This document shows positions 45,241-56,690 of a stretch of 64,000 nt of DNA, piece after piece; within the stretch, counting starts at the first letter, position 1; the number at the start of each line of letters is the position of its first letter. The position numbers and the translations under genes are program-made. The notes under the pieces are model-generated. The model ran no database searches and was not told the origin of the DNA. It was given only the letters and a program-made list of their open reading frames with translations. This stretch comes from Dama dama (lineage: Eukaryota; Chordata; Mammalia; Artiodactyla; Cervidae): assembly GCF_033118175.1 (NCBI RefSeq), contig NC_083681.1:15146001-15210000 (forward strand). The letters run 5' to 3'.

Positions 45241-47965
45241 AATTTTCCTCTAGGGTCAACTCAGATTCCCATATCATCAGATATTGTTAAGGCTCAGATT
45301 TTGTTATTTTACCAGTGTTTTAAATTCTAATTTTTCAAAATTAATATTACTTTCAGAAGGCAGTATACATATTTTTAAAAGATAAAATTTGTTCTATTGC
45401 CATAAAATGTTAACTTCATAATGGATAAGAATGGAAATTGTAGCTCAACATTCTCAAAATCCACTTATATTCTACTGACAATTTAATTTTCCTTCAATTT
45501 TTCGCCTCCTTTAGTAACTCATTCACAAGGTCCTTTTGCTCCTTTCTGAAATGTTAAATTTTGAATGCACTATTTACTACCACCAGTTTTGGTTCTATAT
45601 AACAGCTTGACTAAAAAGTGTCAAGAATTTTCTTCACTAGGTACCTATAAATCTCCTCATAATGTCTATGTGTTTGGCTTTTTTATGTTTTTGGCTTTTT
45701 TTATGTTTTTGGCTTCCTCCCCCTTGATAATCTTACCAAGAATTTCTTCAAGGTCATCAAACTTGAAATATGTATTTGTAATCATTATATAGTAAGGTCT
45801 TCAAAAGGAGGACTTGTTTGGACATTTTTTGGTACAAAGTAACATTTATTCTTCTGCCAGTATCAATAAATAAGAACAGGGACAATTTATATGTGTGTCA
45901 TCATTCAGAAAATTGACAAAAATGGCTAGAGAACTGTCTCTTAAGTAAACCAGTTATCACTTAGCATCTGGGTCAGAAAATGTACAGTGGTTAGGTTGAT
46001 TTATCTTCCGTGTTGTATGCCAGCTTCTTATCATCTGTTTCCTAGGTGTTACCTATCAACTTGGGGAGATCACTCTCAGGTTCAACAACAGTGTGTTAAC
46101 ATCTTTGAAGGCATTCATTATATATGTAAAAATCAAGAGTAAATTCCTTCTAAGATTATGTTTCTAAGATGTTATTGGAAAGGAACAAAAAGTGTAACAT
46201 AAATAAAAACAGAACACTTTTTATAATTGGAATGCAGAATTCTGACCTGTCTAAATTTATGTCATAAGTAGAATCTGTGTTTAGAAAACACAGTTGTTAC
46301 CTTGATATTTTCTCCTTCTTTCATCACTCCTAAAAGGCCATATGTGCTTTTTATTTTCATGTCTTCTCCCTATCCCACCATATAAGATTTTCTTATACTT
46401 ATTTACTTTTGATTTCTCTGTAGTTTACCCTATGTGATATTCTACACAATACTAAATCCCTACCAGTTCTGCAAAACTCATTTCATATTGCTTTAAAGTG
46501 TGGTTTTTCTCAAACCCGAGATGCAGTAAATGTGAAACACTATGCCGTGTGTAAATGCAAGCCACTACATTTATTTTGTTAAGACAACTTAATTGCTTGC
46601 AGAAGCAACTCCACTTTCATCTAGAAAAACAAGTTCAATGATCATTGGAAGGTGAGAATAAAAAAGAAATAATCCATCATCTGTCTGCCAGTGGCTCTTT
46701 CATAACACCTCTCACCACCAAAGAGTCAATGCTGGAGGGAGGAATGTCAAAGAGAGTGAGGATGGTGAACTGACAGCTAATGTTCCAATGAAATTATTGC
46801 TGAACCAGAGGTAGAAAAATAATACCAAGCAAATGTTTCAAATAGGAAACAGCTGCATGCAATAGACAGCTCTGAGGGCTTTTGTCACAATAAAATGTAT
46901 AAAAGGAGAAGACGGTGTTTCTTAGAATTCTGAGCTTCTAAAGGGATCAAATTAGAGAGATCTGATAAAGCTGTGAATAAAACAGAAGGCAGTTGACATT
47001 ACCCAAGATTTACAAAAAATTTTAACGTATATGTTATTATGAAAATTCACTACACCTATTCTCTAACTCAGAAATGCATATAGAGTATTTAGAAGAGCAA
47101 GGTTACAGGAGGAGAAGCAGGTGAGTCTCATCCCAACCAAGCTACGTGGAGATTTCACAATTGAGGCAGCATGGGATGGATGTTGGTGAGAGAATCCTAA
47201 AGAATCCTATAAATGACCCTATATTTTAAGACCATCTGCAGATGTACAGGAGTTTGAGGGAGTAAAGGGAACTACAAGAGAAATCTTAGGGAAAGAGGAT
47301 GCCCACTTGGGGCAAATGATATATTTTGATGACCTCTGAAGATTTACTTCCCCTGAAAGGCATGCTCAGGAGAGACCATAGTGCTTAGGTTGGTAATACT
47401 GGCAAGAACTCTGCTGCCCAGGCCAGATGACAGTAGGATATGCCTTTGAGCTTAACACTGCCATCCCCAAGGATATTGTTTTATTTCTACCATCTGGTGG
47501 GACCTGTGAAAGCCTGGAACATTAGAGTTCCCTTTTGAGTGTGAGGTACATGAAAAATTAATCAAGGAGAATGCAGAAATTCTCTATCTCAATTGAGCTG
47601 ATATTAGATAGCAGTTTGTAGAGCTGTTCACGGATGCTGGACAAACATCCTTGAAAAGATCAGAATAAAGGTCACCCAGTGACTCATTTTGCAAATGAGT
47701 ATAAAAACAAAATACCATGGAGAACTGTCTCCCAACACTGCCTTTCACTAATGGCTGTCCAAGGGATTAACATTTCTTCCAAAAATATTCATAGACCAAA
47801 GGAAGTACCACACCCCCATTCATACATTCTACCCTCAGAAAGTAGCTGTATAAAAAACATTTATTCAAATACAATTTTCAGCATCTGATGTAATTTTTAT
47901 CTCCTCATGCTCTTATCTATCATTTTACAATGAACTGAGTGATTCTATTTCATAGTAAAATGTTC
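45241..47965. other. Long unassigned spacer (2.7 kb)
   Basis: No young repeat. Includes a small tandem repeat of a tttggcttttttatgtt unit at about 45671-45718. The interval 46580-46950 is repeat-free and moderately GC-balanced. No exon recognised. Confidence 0.5.
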
Positions 47966-48095
47966 CATAACATTTACTGAGTACTTTTATATGCCAGGTA
48001 TTTTGCCAAGCACACAACATGTCTTCTATCACTCAAAGCTTGTGATGAACTTATAATGAAATATTATCTCTATCTTAAAGATAAAGAAACAAGAC
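47966..48095 (-). mobile_element. MIR SINE
   Basis: 'catttactgagtacttttat', 'atgccaggtattttgccaag' and 'tcttaaagataaagaaacaa' match the reverse MIR 3' end and core. Confidence 0.75.
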
Positions 48096-48635
48096 TTCCA
48101 GTCAAGATAGCATGGTAAGTCTCTGTAAAGTACACTCACTTACACATCCACCCACACACAAAGGCACACACTCATGCACATACACGTACACCAAACACAC
48201 ACATGTTCAGCCAACCGTCACTGATATTCCAAAAAGAGTTGATAAAACTTAAAATGAAACGTTACAGGGATATAGCCATTTTCAAATATAACATTAATGA
48301 CTCTATATACCTGAAAAGTAACAAAAATAAAAAGCAGAAAGCAGAGGTAAAAACACCTTCCAGGGTTTCACATCTGAAAGTAGGCAATGGAATCTGACTC
48401 CTGAAAGGGATTGGAACTAAAACTACTCCCATGCAAGGTGAGGATCCAGAGTCAAACTCATTGCTTAAATAGGATAAAGCTTCCCTATTGGTAAAAGAGA
48501 ACTGTAAAAGGCTGACCATTGTCACTGAACACATCTTAGGTAAATGCTACATTTTGATAGAAATAGGAGCAAAAATGCCTTCCTTACAGTGTCTGGGCTT
48601 AGTTACCCAGTGGTTCTGTGACTGTTCTCTGATAC
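48096..48635. other. Unassigned spacer with a CA-rich tract
   Basis: Interrupted CA-rich sequence at 48129-48203. No gene. Confidence 0.5.
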
Positions 48636-48679
48636 GAATAATACCAACATGAAAAAAAAAAAGAATAATACCAACATGA
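48636..48679 (+). mobile_element. Poly-A-only insertion with 17-bp target-site duplication
   Basis: Perfect 17-bp repeats gaataataccaacatga at 48636-48652 and 48663-48679 enclose only ten A (48653-48662). It looks like a retrotransposition event that copied no more than the poly-A tail. Tandem duplication with A expansion is the alternative. Confidence 0.75.
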
Positions 48680-48865
48680 GCTAGGGGCTTGGAACACATA
48701 AAACAGTTCTAAAACTGGATGTCCCAGAAGGATAACTGGTGAAAATAGCAACCTGAATATGGGGGCAGGGAAGGGTAACAAATAGGAGACTAAAACAAGA
48801 TGATAGACTTAAACCCAGACAGATCTATAAGTGTGCTAAATTTTTATATAATAAACACTCCAATT

Positions 48866-49273
48866 AGAAGATTGAAAAACACTGATACAGTATATTAATG
48901 CATATATATGGAATTTAGAAAGAAGGTAATGATAACCCTGTACGGGAGACAGCAAAAGAGACACAGATGCATAGAACAGTCTTTTGAACTCTGTGGGAGA
49001 GGGCGAAGGCGGGATGATATGGGAGAATGGCATTGAAACATGTAAAATATATGTGAAACGAATCACCAGTTCAGGTTTGATGTATGATACAGGGTGCTCA
49101 GGTCTGGTGCAATGGGATGACCCAGAGGGATGGGATGGGAAGGGAGGTGGGAGGGGCGTTCAGGATGGGGAACACATGTACCCTCATGGTGGACTCAAGT
49201 CAATGTATGGCAAAACCAATACAATGTTGTAAAGTAAAATTAATTAATTAATTAATTTTTAAAAAAAGAAGAT
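48866..49273 (+). mobile_element. Young L1 3' UTR fragment
   Basis: About 390 bp: 'gcatatatatggaatttaga', 'tcttttgaactctgtgggag', 'atgtatggcaaaaccaatac', tail (aatt)n then A. Short repeats agaagat at 48866-48872 and 49267-49273 may be the target duplication. Related to the 3' UTR at 37890-38200 but of another variant. Confidence 0.9.
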
Positions 49274-50100
49274 AGAGATTTGGGAATGGATTTTTAAAAC
49301 CAACTACATACTGTTAATAAGAAATATGTTTTAAATAAAGGCACAGATGGGTTAAAAGAGAAGAGATGGAAATACACATAACATTCAAACTCTAATCAAA
49401 AGAAAGCTGGTATGATTCATTTAATATCAGACAGAGGAGACTTTAAAACAAAGAATATTTCCCAAGACAAGGAAAGGCATTTCATAATAATAAGATGGTT
49501 GATTTATCAAGAAAACAGCAATTCTTAATGTATAAGAACCTAAAACAGAGCATCAAAGTAAATGAAAGAAAATTAACAAAACTAAAAGGAAAAAAAAAAA
49601 AAAAAGATAGATGATGTTTGGAGATTTCAGTACTCCTCTATCATTGATAGAAGAGCTAGATTAAATGATCAATGCAAATTTAAAGAAAATTTTGAATAAC
49701 GCTGTCAACTTGTCCTAATCAAATGATAATGCAACATATCCAGAAGCTACAGCATACACAGTCTTTTCAAAAGCACATAGAATATTCACCAAGACAGACC
49801 ATATGATGACCTCAAAATAAACCTCAAATTTCTCAAAGTATTGAAACTATACAAAGTATTTTTCACCACAAAGAAGTTTAACTAGAATGCAACAATAATG
49901 ATGTATATAGAAAATCTCCAAATATTTGGAAATTAAGCATACATTTCTTAATATCCTAGAGGTCAACAAAAAATCAAAAGTGAAGTTAGAAAATATTTGA
50001 ACTTAATAAGAAAACAATATGTCAGATTTTGTGAGATGTCACTTATGGCATTACCTTAAGAAATTATAGAAAAAAAGATTAAAGTAACCTAAGGTAAACA
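49274..50100 (+). mobile_element. Ancient L1, piece 1 (endonuclease region)
   Basis: Diverged L1 ORF2 with blocks such as 'aaaagaaagctggtatgatt', 'gacagaggagactttaaaac', 'aagcacatagaatattcacc', 'agacagaccatatgatgacc' in the expected order for the L1 endonuclease coding region. No open frame. It continues in the pieces below. Confidence 0.75.
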
Positions 50101-50337
50101 GAAGGCTTTCCAGGTGCTGCTAGTGGTAGAGAACCCACCTGCCAATGAAGGAGACTCAAGATGTGGGTTCGATCCCTGGGTCGGGAAGCTCCCCTAGAGG
50201 AGGGCATGGCAACCCACTCCAGTATTCTCACCTGGAGAATCCTGTGGACAGAGAAGCCTGGCAGGCGCCAGTTCATTGGGTCACAAAGAGTCAGACATGA
50301 CTGAAGTGACTTTGCATACACGCACCCAAGGTAAATA
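50091..50337 (+). mobile_element. Bov-tA SINE
   Basis: Full SINE (50101-50327) inserted in the ancient L1. Flanks aaggtaaaca (50091-50100) and aaggtaaata (50328-50337) differ at one base. Confidence 0.94.
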
Positions 50338-50604
50338 CAAGGAATAAAATAGAAAAACTAATTGCTTTAAATTAATAAAGATCAAAAATCAGAAAAAAAA
50401 ATTTTAAAAAAACTCAACAATGAAATTTGGTTTTTTGAAAGATATAAAATTGATGAATCCCTAGCAATTCTGATCAAGTTTTAAAAATGAGAGAGAGAGA
50501 GAGCGAGAAACACAAAGTACCAATATCAATAATGAAAACTGTACATCAAGACAGATCTTACAAACATAAAAAAAAAAAGTAGGGAAATATAATTAACACC
50601 TTTA
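50338..50604 (+). mobile_element. Ancient L1, piece 2
   Basis: 'ggttttttgaaagatataaa' and 'attgatgaatccctagcaat' match the L1 block FFEKINKIDKPLA. Followed by a BovB fragment. Confidence 0.75.
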
Positions 50605-50667
50605 GGCATGCTTCAGTCGATGGGGTCACAAAGAGTCAGACACAACTTAGTGACTGAACAGCAAAAA
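50605..50667 (+). mobile_element. Minimal BovB 3'-end fragment
   Basis: About 60 bp: 'ggcatgcttcagtcgatggg', 'agtcagacacaacttagtga', tail gaacagcaaaaa. Another insertion that kept only the element end. Confidence 0.85.
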
Positions 50668-51441
50668 GGCCAATACGTTTGCTAAAGTACATTAAATGAA
50701 CAAGTTCCCTCAAATACACCAATTAGCAAAATTAAAGCAAGAAGAAATAGGTAATATATATAGCATGAAATTAAATCAATCATTTTTAAACTTTCTGAAA
50801 AGGAAGCTCCTTCTAGGATGGCTTCAGTGGTGAATTCTATCAATCATTAAGATTAAAAAAAAAAAAAAAAAAACAATACCACCCACACACTTTCAGAAAA
50901 CAGGAAAAGGAAACACTTTCCAACCTATTTTGAAACCAATAGTACTAAAAAAATCAAAACTTGATAATGATATTACATGAAAAGGACATGATGGTCTAGC
51001 ACCTTTCATAAATATAAATGTAAAACATAAAATAATAGCAAATCAATCCAATATTATATTAAAAGGATAGTAAAATAAGAAAGGGGGAATTAATTCCAAC
51101 AATACAAAGGAAAGAACTCCATAACCTCAATAAATGTAATAAAAGGATTAGTCAAAATCCAGCACTGCTTTAAAAACAAAACAAAACTCTCAGAAAACTA
51201 GAAATAAAAGGAAATATCCTCAATTTGATAGAAGACTTACACAAAAAGTCTACAGCAAACTTCACAGTATTAAAATATTAAACACTGTTACTCAAGTCAC
51301 AAAAAAAACCCAGGAAGTATTTCTGCTCTCAGCTCTTCTGTTCCCATTGTACTGGGGTTCTATCTGATAGAGTAAGGGAACGATTTTAAATAATAGTCAT
51401 ACAAATTACAAAAGAAAAAGGGAAACGTGATTTTTTCTAAA
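50668..51441 (+). mobile_element. Ancient L1, piece 3 (RT region)
   Basis: 'tcagtggtgaattctatcaa' (FTGEFYQ), 'aatagcaaatcaatccaata' (ILANRIQ) and 'gaaataaaaggaaatatcct' follow L1 RT order. An A-run at 50856-50872. Confidence 0.78.
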
Positions 51442-51688
51442 TTGAACAAGTGTGGGTGCATGTGTGCTAAGGCATTTCAGTCGTGTCCAACTCTCTGTGA
51501 CGCTGTGGACTGTAGCCCGCCAGGCTCCTCTGTCCATGGGACTCTCCAGGCAAGAACACTGGAGTGGGTAGCCATGCCCTCCTCCAGGGCACCTTCTCCT
51601 CCCAGGGATCAAACCCGTGTCTCTACGTCTCTTGCATTGGCAGGCAGGTTCTTTAGATTAATGCCACCTGGGAAGCCCTTAAACAAGT
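51442..51688 (-). mobile_element. Bov-tA SINE
   Basis: Reverse SINE 51452-51678 with flanks ttgaacaagt (51442-51451) and ttaaacaagt (51679-51688). Confidence 0.94.
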
Positions 51689-51752
51689 ATACACTTAAAA
51701 ATTTCAAAGGATTCTAAAAAAAAGTACTAGATCTCATAAATGAATTCTGCCA
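51689..51752 (+). mobile_element. Ancient L1, piece 4
   Basis: 'agtactagatctcataaatg' and 'aattctgcc' match the L1 LISNEFSK block. Confidence 0.6.
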
Positions 51753-51950
51753 AACTCAGTTGTGTCCTACTCTTTGCAATCCCACGGACTGTTGCCCGCC
51801 AGGTTCTTCTGCCCTTGGAATTTTCCAGGCAAGAATACTGGGGTGGGTTCACATTCCCTTCTCCAGGGGATCTTCCCGACCCAGGAAATGAAGCTGGGTC
51901 TGCCGTATTGCAGGCAGATTCTTTACCATCTCAGCCACTAGGGAAGCTCC
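51753..51950 (-). mobile_element. Bov-tA SINE
   Basis: Reverse SINE: 'aggcaagaatactggggtgg' body, head 'tcagccactagggaagctcc'. L1 resumes right after. Confidence 0.92.
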
Positions 51951-52187
51951 CACCAAGTCTTAAGTACAAGGTTAATATATGAATTATATTTGTTCTTGTC
52001 AGCAACAAACAATGAGGATTGAAACATTTTTAAATTAGTATATTTTTTAGTAGCAGAAAAAAATCTAAAATAACCAGCAATAAACTTAACAAAAGACATT
52101 TAAGACCACTATATGGAAAACTATAGAACATTATAGAATATTCTGAGAGAAATTGTATAAATAATACCTACTAAATAAATAAGGAGG
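51951..52187 (+). mobile_element. Ancient L1, piece 5
   Basis: 'tcagcaacaaacaatgagga', 'taaccagcaataaacttaac' and 'gaccactatatggaaaacta' match the ORF2 stretch after RT. Confidence 0.75.
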
Positions 52188-52432
52188 TGTATCAGGTAGC
52201 ACAATGGTAAAGAATCTACTCACCAATGCAGGAGACTCAGAGACGTGAGTTCCATACCTGGGTCAGGAAGATCCCCAGGAGTAGCAAATGGCAAACCCAC
52301 TCCAGTATTCTCGCCTGGAAAATTCCATAGACATAGGAGCCTGGTGGGCTACAGTCCTTGGGGTCACAATGAGTTGGACATGACTGAGTGAGTGAGTGCA
52401 TGTGTGTGGGCGCACACACACACACACACACA
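52188..52432 (+). mobile_element. Bov-tA SINE with (CA)n tail
   Basis: Head 'cacaatggtaaagaatctac', tail 'actgagtgagtgagtgcatg' then a CA run at 52411-52431. Another SINE whose end became a microsatellite. Confidence 0.92.
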
Positions 52433-52895
52433 ATATCAATAGGTTAGAAGACTCACTATTATAAAGATGCTTTTTGTCCTAATATTGATTTACTAATTCA
52501 ATACAATTCCAGTCAAAATCCCAACACATTTTATGGAGAAATTGGCAAGCTGATACTAAAATTTATATAGATATACAAAGGACCTAGGGTAGGCAAAGCA
52601 AACTTCAGAAAGAAGGGCAAAGTTGAAGAAAATACACTGCTTGGTTCTAATAGTTACTAGAAAACTACAGTAGTTAAGATAGTATCATACAGACATAAAG
52701 ACAGAAAAATAGAATGGAACAGAATAGAATCCAGAAGTATGTAAGAGAGATAGGCAAGAAAATTGTTGCAAACCTAGAGGTCACTAAACATAAGAGAAGA
52801 ATCATAAACTATGCATTGTAAACAGGAAAAACAACAGACATTGTTAAGAAAAAAAGAAAAGGCAAGCCAGATTGGGAGAAAACATCCACAATTGT
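52433..52895 (+). mobile_element. Ancient L1, piece 6
   Basis: 'attcaatacaattccagtca', 'aatcccaacacattttatgg' and 'acatccaca' near its end match later ORF2 blocks in order. Confidence 0.78.
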
Positions 52896-53498
52896 GTTGG
52901 TTGTCCAGTCGCCAAGTCATGTCCAACTCTTTGGGACCCCATGGACTGCAGCACGCCAGGCTCCTCTGTCCTTCACCATGTCCATTGAGTCGGTGATGCT
53001 ATCTAACCATAGCATCCTCTGTTGCTCCTTTCTCCTTTTGCCTTCAAATTTTCCCGGCATCAGAGTCTTTCCCAATAAGTTCTTTGCACCAAGTGGCCAA
53101 AGTATTGGACTTTCAACATCAGTCCTCCCAATGAATATTCAGGACTGATTTCTTTTAGAATTGACTGGTTTGATCTCCTCACTGTCTTGTCCAAGGGACT
53201 CCCAAGAGTCCAGCACCACAATTCAAAAGCAACAGTTCTTGAGACTCAGCCTTCTTTATGGTCCAACTCTCACATCTGTACATGACTACTGGAAAAATCA
53301 TAACTTTGACTAGACAGAATTTTGTCAGCAAAGTGATGTCTCTGCTTTTTAATATGCTGTCTAAGTTTGTCCTAGCTTTTCTTCCAAGGAACAAGAGTTT
53401 TTAAATTTCGTGGCTGCAGTCACCATCAGCAGTGATTGTGGAGCCCAAGAAAATAAAACCCATCACTGTTTCACTTTTTCCTCTTCTATTTGCCATGC
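52896..53498 (-). mobile_element. BovB LINE 3' part
   Basis: Reverse BovB, tail gttggttgtccagtcgccaa, ending inside 'ctatttgccatg' at 53498. Broken frames; a 71-codon open piece at 53394-53179. Confidence 0.92.
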
Positions 53499-53606
53499 AT
53501 ATATATACATTCAACAGTGTATCTTTTACAAATCAATAACAAAAAAGACTGAAAAGCCAATTAGAAATGGACCAAAGAATTCTAAGAAGTTCTTTAAAAA
53601 ACTAGA
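53499..53606 (+). mobile_element. Ancient L1, piece 7
   Basis: 'tttacaaatcaataacaaaa' and 'aatggaccaaagaattctaa' match the KWAKELNR region of L1 ORF2. Confidence 0.65.
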
Positions 53607-53850
53607 CATACAAACAAAAAGTGAAAGTGAAGTCGCTCAATCACGACCGACTCTTTGTGACCCCATGGCCTGTAGCCCACCAGGCTCCTCCGTCCATCCA
53701 TGGGGTTTTCCAGGCAAGAGTACTGGAGTGGGTTGCCATTTCCTTCTCCAGGGGATTTTCCCGACCCAGGGATCGAACCCGTGTCTTCCACATTGTAGGC
53801 AGATGCTTTTACCACCTGAGCCACCGGGGGAAGGCACCATACAAATAAAA
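53607..53850 (-). mobile_element. Bov-tA SINE with 13-bp target-site duplication
   Basis: Reverse SINE 53620-53837, flanks catacaaacaaaa (53607-53619) and catacaaataaaa (53838-53850). Confidence 0.94.
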
Positions 53851-53876
53851 GATGATATTCAAATAAAAATTTCATA

Positions 53877-54170
53877 TTATACGTCATGCTGCTGCCGCTG
53901 CTAAGTCACTTCAGTCGTGTCCGATTCTGTGCGACCCCATAGACGGCCCACCAGGCTCCTCTGTCCCTGGGATTCTCCAGGCAAAAACACTGGAGTGGAT
54001 TGCCATTTCCTTCTCCAATGCATGAAAGTGAAAAGGGAAAGTGAAGTCACTCAGTCATGTCTAACTCTTAGCAACCCCATGGACCACAGCCTACCAGGCT
54101 CCTCCGTCCATGGGATTTTCCAGGCAAGAGTACTGGAGTGGGGTGCCATTGCCTTCTCCATCATATGTCA
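53877..54170 (-). mobile_element. Bov-A2 SINE, reverse
   Basis: Dimer 53887-54160 with linker 'atgcatgaaagtgaaaaggg'. Flanks ttatacgtca (53877-53886) and tcatatgtca (54161-54170) match at 8 of 10. Confidence 0.94.
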
Positions 54171-54317
54171 CGAGTGAAACATAAATTGAAACCATGAGAT
54201 ACCACTACACATGCAAGAGAATGGTAACCATTAAAATGGTTGACTATAATGAAAGGATATGAAGCACTTAGATCTAATGGATCTATGGTACAATCACTTT
54301 GGAAAACCAAATTTTTG
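54171..54317 (+). mobile_element. Ancient L1, piece 8
   Basis: 'aaccatgagataccactaca' and 'caatcactttggaaaacca' match the MRYHYTP to LWKT stretch. SINEs flank it on both sides. Confidence 0.75.
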
Positions 54318-54588
54318 GGGAGAAGGCAATGGCAACCCACTCCAGTACTCTTGCCTGGAGAATCCCATGGATGGAGGCACCTGGTGGGCTGCAGTTTGTG
54401 GGGTCGTGAAGAGTTGCACACGACTGAGCGACTTCACTTTCACTTTCATGCATTGGAGAAGGAAATGACAACCCACTCCAATGTTCTTGCCTGGAGAATC
54501 CCAGGGACGGGGGAGCCTGGTGGGCTGCCGTCTATGGGGTCGCGCAGAGTCGGACATGACTGAAGTGACTTAGCAGCAGCAGCAGCAG
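54318..54588 (+). mobile_element. Bov-A2 SINE, forward, with (CAG)n end
   Basis: Dimer: 'gagaaggcaatggcaaccca', linker 'ttcactttcactttcatgca', second monomer, then gcagcagcagcagcag at 54573-54588. It is inverted relative to the Bov-A2 at 53887-54160. Confidence 0.95.
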
Positions 54589-54690
54589 ATTTTTTAATAA
54601 ATTTATGACCTAGCAATTCCACTCTTGTTTACTACCAAAAAATTGAAAACTTGTCCATAAGCTTGTCAGTTACTGCTTTATTTACTTAAC
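54589..54690 (+). mobile_element. Ancient L1, piece 9
   Basis: 'tatgacctagcaattccact' is the L1 YDPAIPL block, followed by 'aaaaaattgaaaacttgtcc'. This is the last recognisable part; the 3' UTR fades into unassigned sequence. Confidence 0.7.
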
Positions 54691-56190
54691 AAAAAGGACT
54701 GTAGTATTCAGAAACAGGAGACTGTGTGGTGTCCTGAAATCCAAGTGAAGAAAATATTTCAAGAAGTGGTAATTAATTGTATCAGTTTATAATGTTCCAA
54801 GTAATAGGAGAACTGAAATGACCACTGGATTTAGGTAGGTCATTAAAACCTAAACAATATTTAGTAACCTAAAATTAAGTAGAATTTTTAAGTTATTTTG
54901 CTTAATATAAAATTTTTCAATTAAGAGTAGATATTGCATTACAATCTATTTTCCATTCTTCTACCTTGTAACTTTGTTTCAGTACACTTTTGGGGAACAA
55001 AAAAGGTATAATGTTCTTCTTAAAATTACCTAATCTACTCTTTTAGAGTTTCCATAATAATCAATCCATTTATATCATATTGTTTTACTATACTTAATAG
55101 TCAATGTTTGCACAAAATATTAGCAGCTTTCACAATCAATAATTTTTACAACATTCCCTTGTTGTAGTAATAAATTTATACTTATGCTCCCAAGTGACTC
55201 ACAGGAATTTCAAGATATAAAGCATAAGTGAGATTTTGTACTATAGATATATGCTTACTTAAATTTGAAAGTGAAATTTTCAGATGATAACAATTCAAAT
55301 GAAAGTTTTTGTTCATTTACCTATGAGTATGCTGATAAGATAGTAGCTTGCATGAGCACATAAACATGCCAGGCATGTCTTTGAAATGGACATTTAGCTC
55401 TCTGACCTCCCTACTAGCAAGTATGAACAATATGAGACCAGGATGGTGAGCTGGTTGAGGCCAGTCTGTGGAAGACCTGAAATGTCATCACAGAAATTTG
55501 ACCTAAAAGCATAAAGTGACCTAAAAATAATTTGACCTAAAAGCATCAAGTGAGAGGTTAAACTGGGTGACCTTTAAATACTTCCATCTTTGAATGTTTA
55601 TAGCTCTGTAATTCTAAGATTATTTCTCCCTGGAATCATTATTCACACAGATCTAGTAATTTTTTTTTTTTTTTTTTAAGAAAGATGGTGTATTGGTTCC
55701 TGCAAAATTTCACTAAGCAGTAAGGAAACCATCCATTAAGCATTGGGCCCTTTAGAACAGTCTTCAAAGCATTCCAAACTGAAAAGTTTCAATTCTTGTC
55801 CTCAGTATCCAAGAAATAGGACTAGAGGGAAGCTGATGGGTTTATAATAATTCAGGGGGTCGGTTTTGTCCTATGCATTTGAGTCACACATGTTGTAAAG
55901 GAATTAATCAGTAAAGTACAAAGTTGATTTCTCCCATGCTTCTTAAGTCATCTGCCCTCCAGGGCCTGGCTCCTGCCCCCAGATATTGAAACTCCTATAA
56001 GCTCAAGACACACCCAAATACAAAGGGTCTGTGTTGGTCAGAGAAGCCCAGAGGCGAGTTTGTACGGCATGGAACATAAAACAGCAGTCCTCAGCTGGGA
56101 GCATGAAGAACTGTATCCTAGTCCTGATAAATATTTGTAGCAATAGAAAAGAAATACTCTCTGAATTTCAGTTTATTTGAACACTTTTTC
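54691..56190. other. Unassigned spacer
   Basis: 1.5 kb with no gene. Contains a 34-bp-spaced direct repeat (55497-55519 and 55531-55553, one mismatch) and a T-run at 55660-55677. Confidence 0.5.
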
Positions 56191-56199
56191 ACACCTTTT

Positions 56200-56340
56200 C
56201 TTATATGTCTCTACTTCCCACAGATTTTGAGTTCCATGAGGACAAGAATCATGTTTATTTTATCACTTCCCCTTATATCATACAGGAATGTATGCCTGGG
56301 GCTTTGCCTGGAAGTGGAGTAGTGAATAAAATTGATATTT
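56200..56340 (+). mobile_element. L2/MIR-like 3' end
   Basis: 'gattttgagttccatgagga', 'caagaatcatgtttatttta' and 'ggggctttgcctggaa' match the conserved end of L2-type repeats. Confidence 0.55.
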
Positions 56341-56559
56341 ACCTCCCAACAAGTAAATTAACATAGTAACACATAATAAACATTTGTAAATTAATAACAA
56401 TGTGTCACCAAAGCAGAGACTCAGTATAACTTATTCCTGAAAATTAACCAGCATCTGAAATGGAGTCAAGGGACCCTTCTTTAAGTCTACATTTCTCTGT
56501 GCATAGCAATATTAGTGATTTTGCTAAATTTTATTGGAATTACCTCTTCATTGTTCCTT

Positions 56560-56690
56560 TCTCATCTGACTATGTACTCTTGTAAGGAAGGGGCTATTTT
56601 AATTTCTGTATCACTCAGCATGTATCACAAGATCGGACACTTTGTATATGCTCAAAAATACTTGTTTAACACATGTTTATCCTTTGTAGT
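56560..56690 (+). mobile_element. L2-like 3' end
   Basis: 'gtactcttgtaaggaagggg', 'tctgtatcactcagcatgta' and 'tatatgctcaaaaatacttg' follow the L2 end pattern. Diverged. Confidence 0.55.

Noticed and set aside
45671..45718. Tandem tttggctttttt repeat as a functional minisatellite
   Set aside because: Only about three imperfect units in T-rich sequence; ordinary replication slippage explains it.
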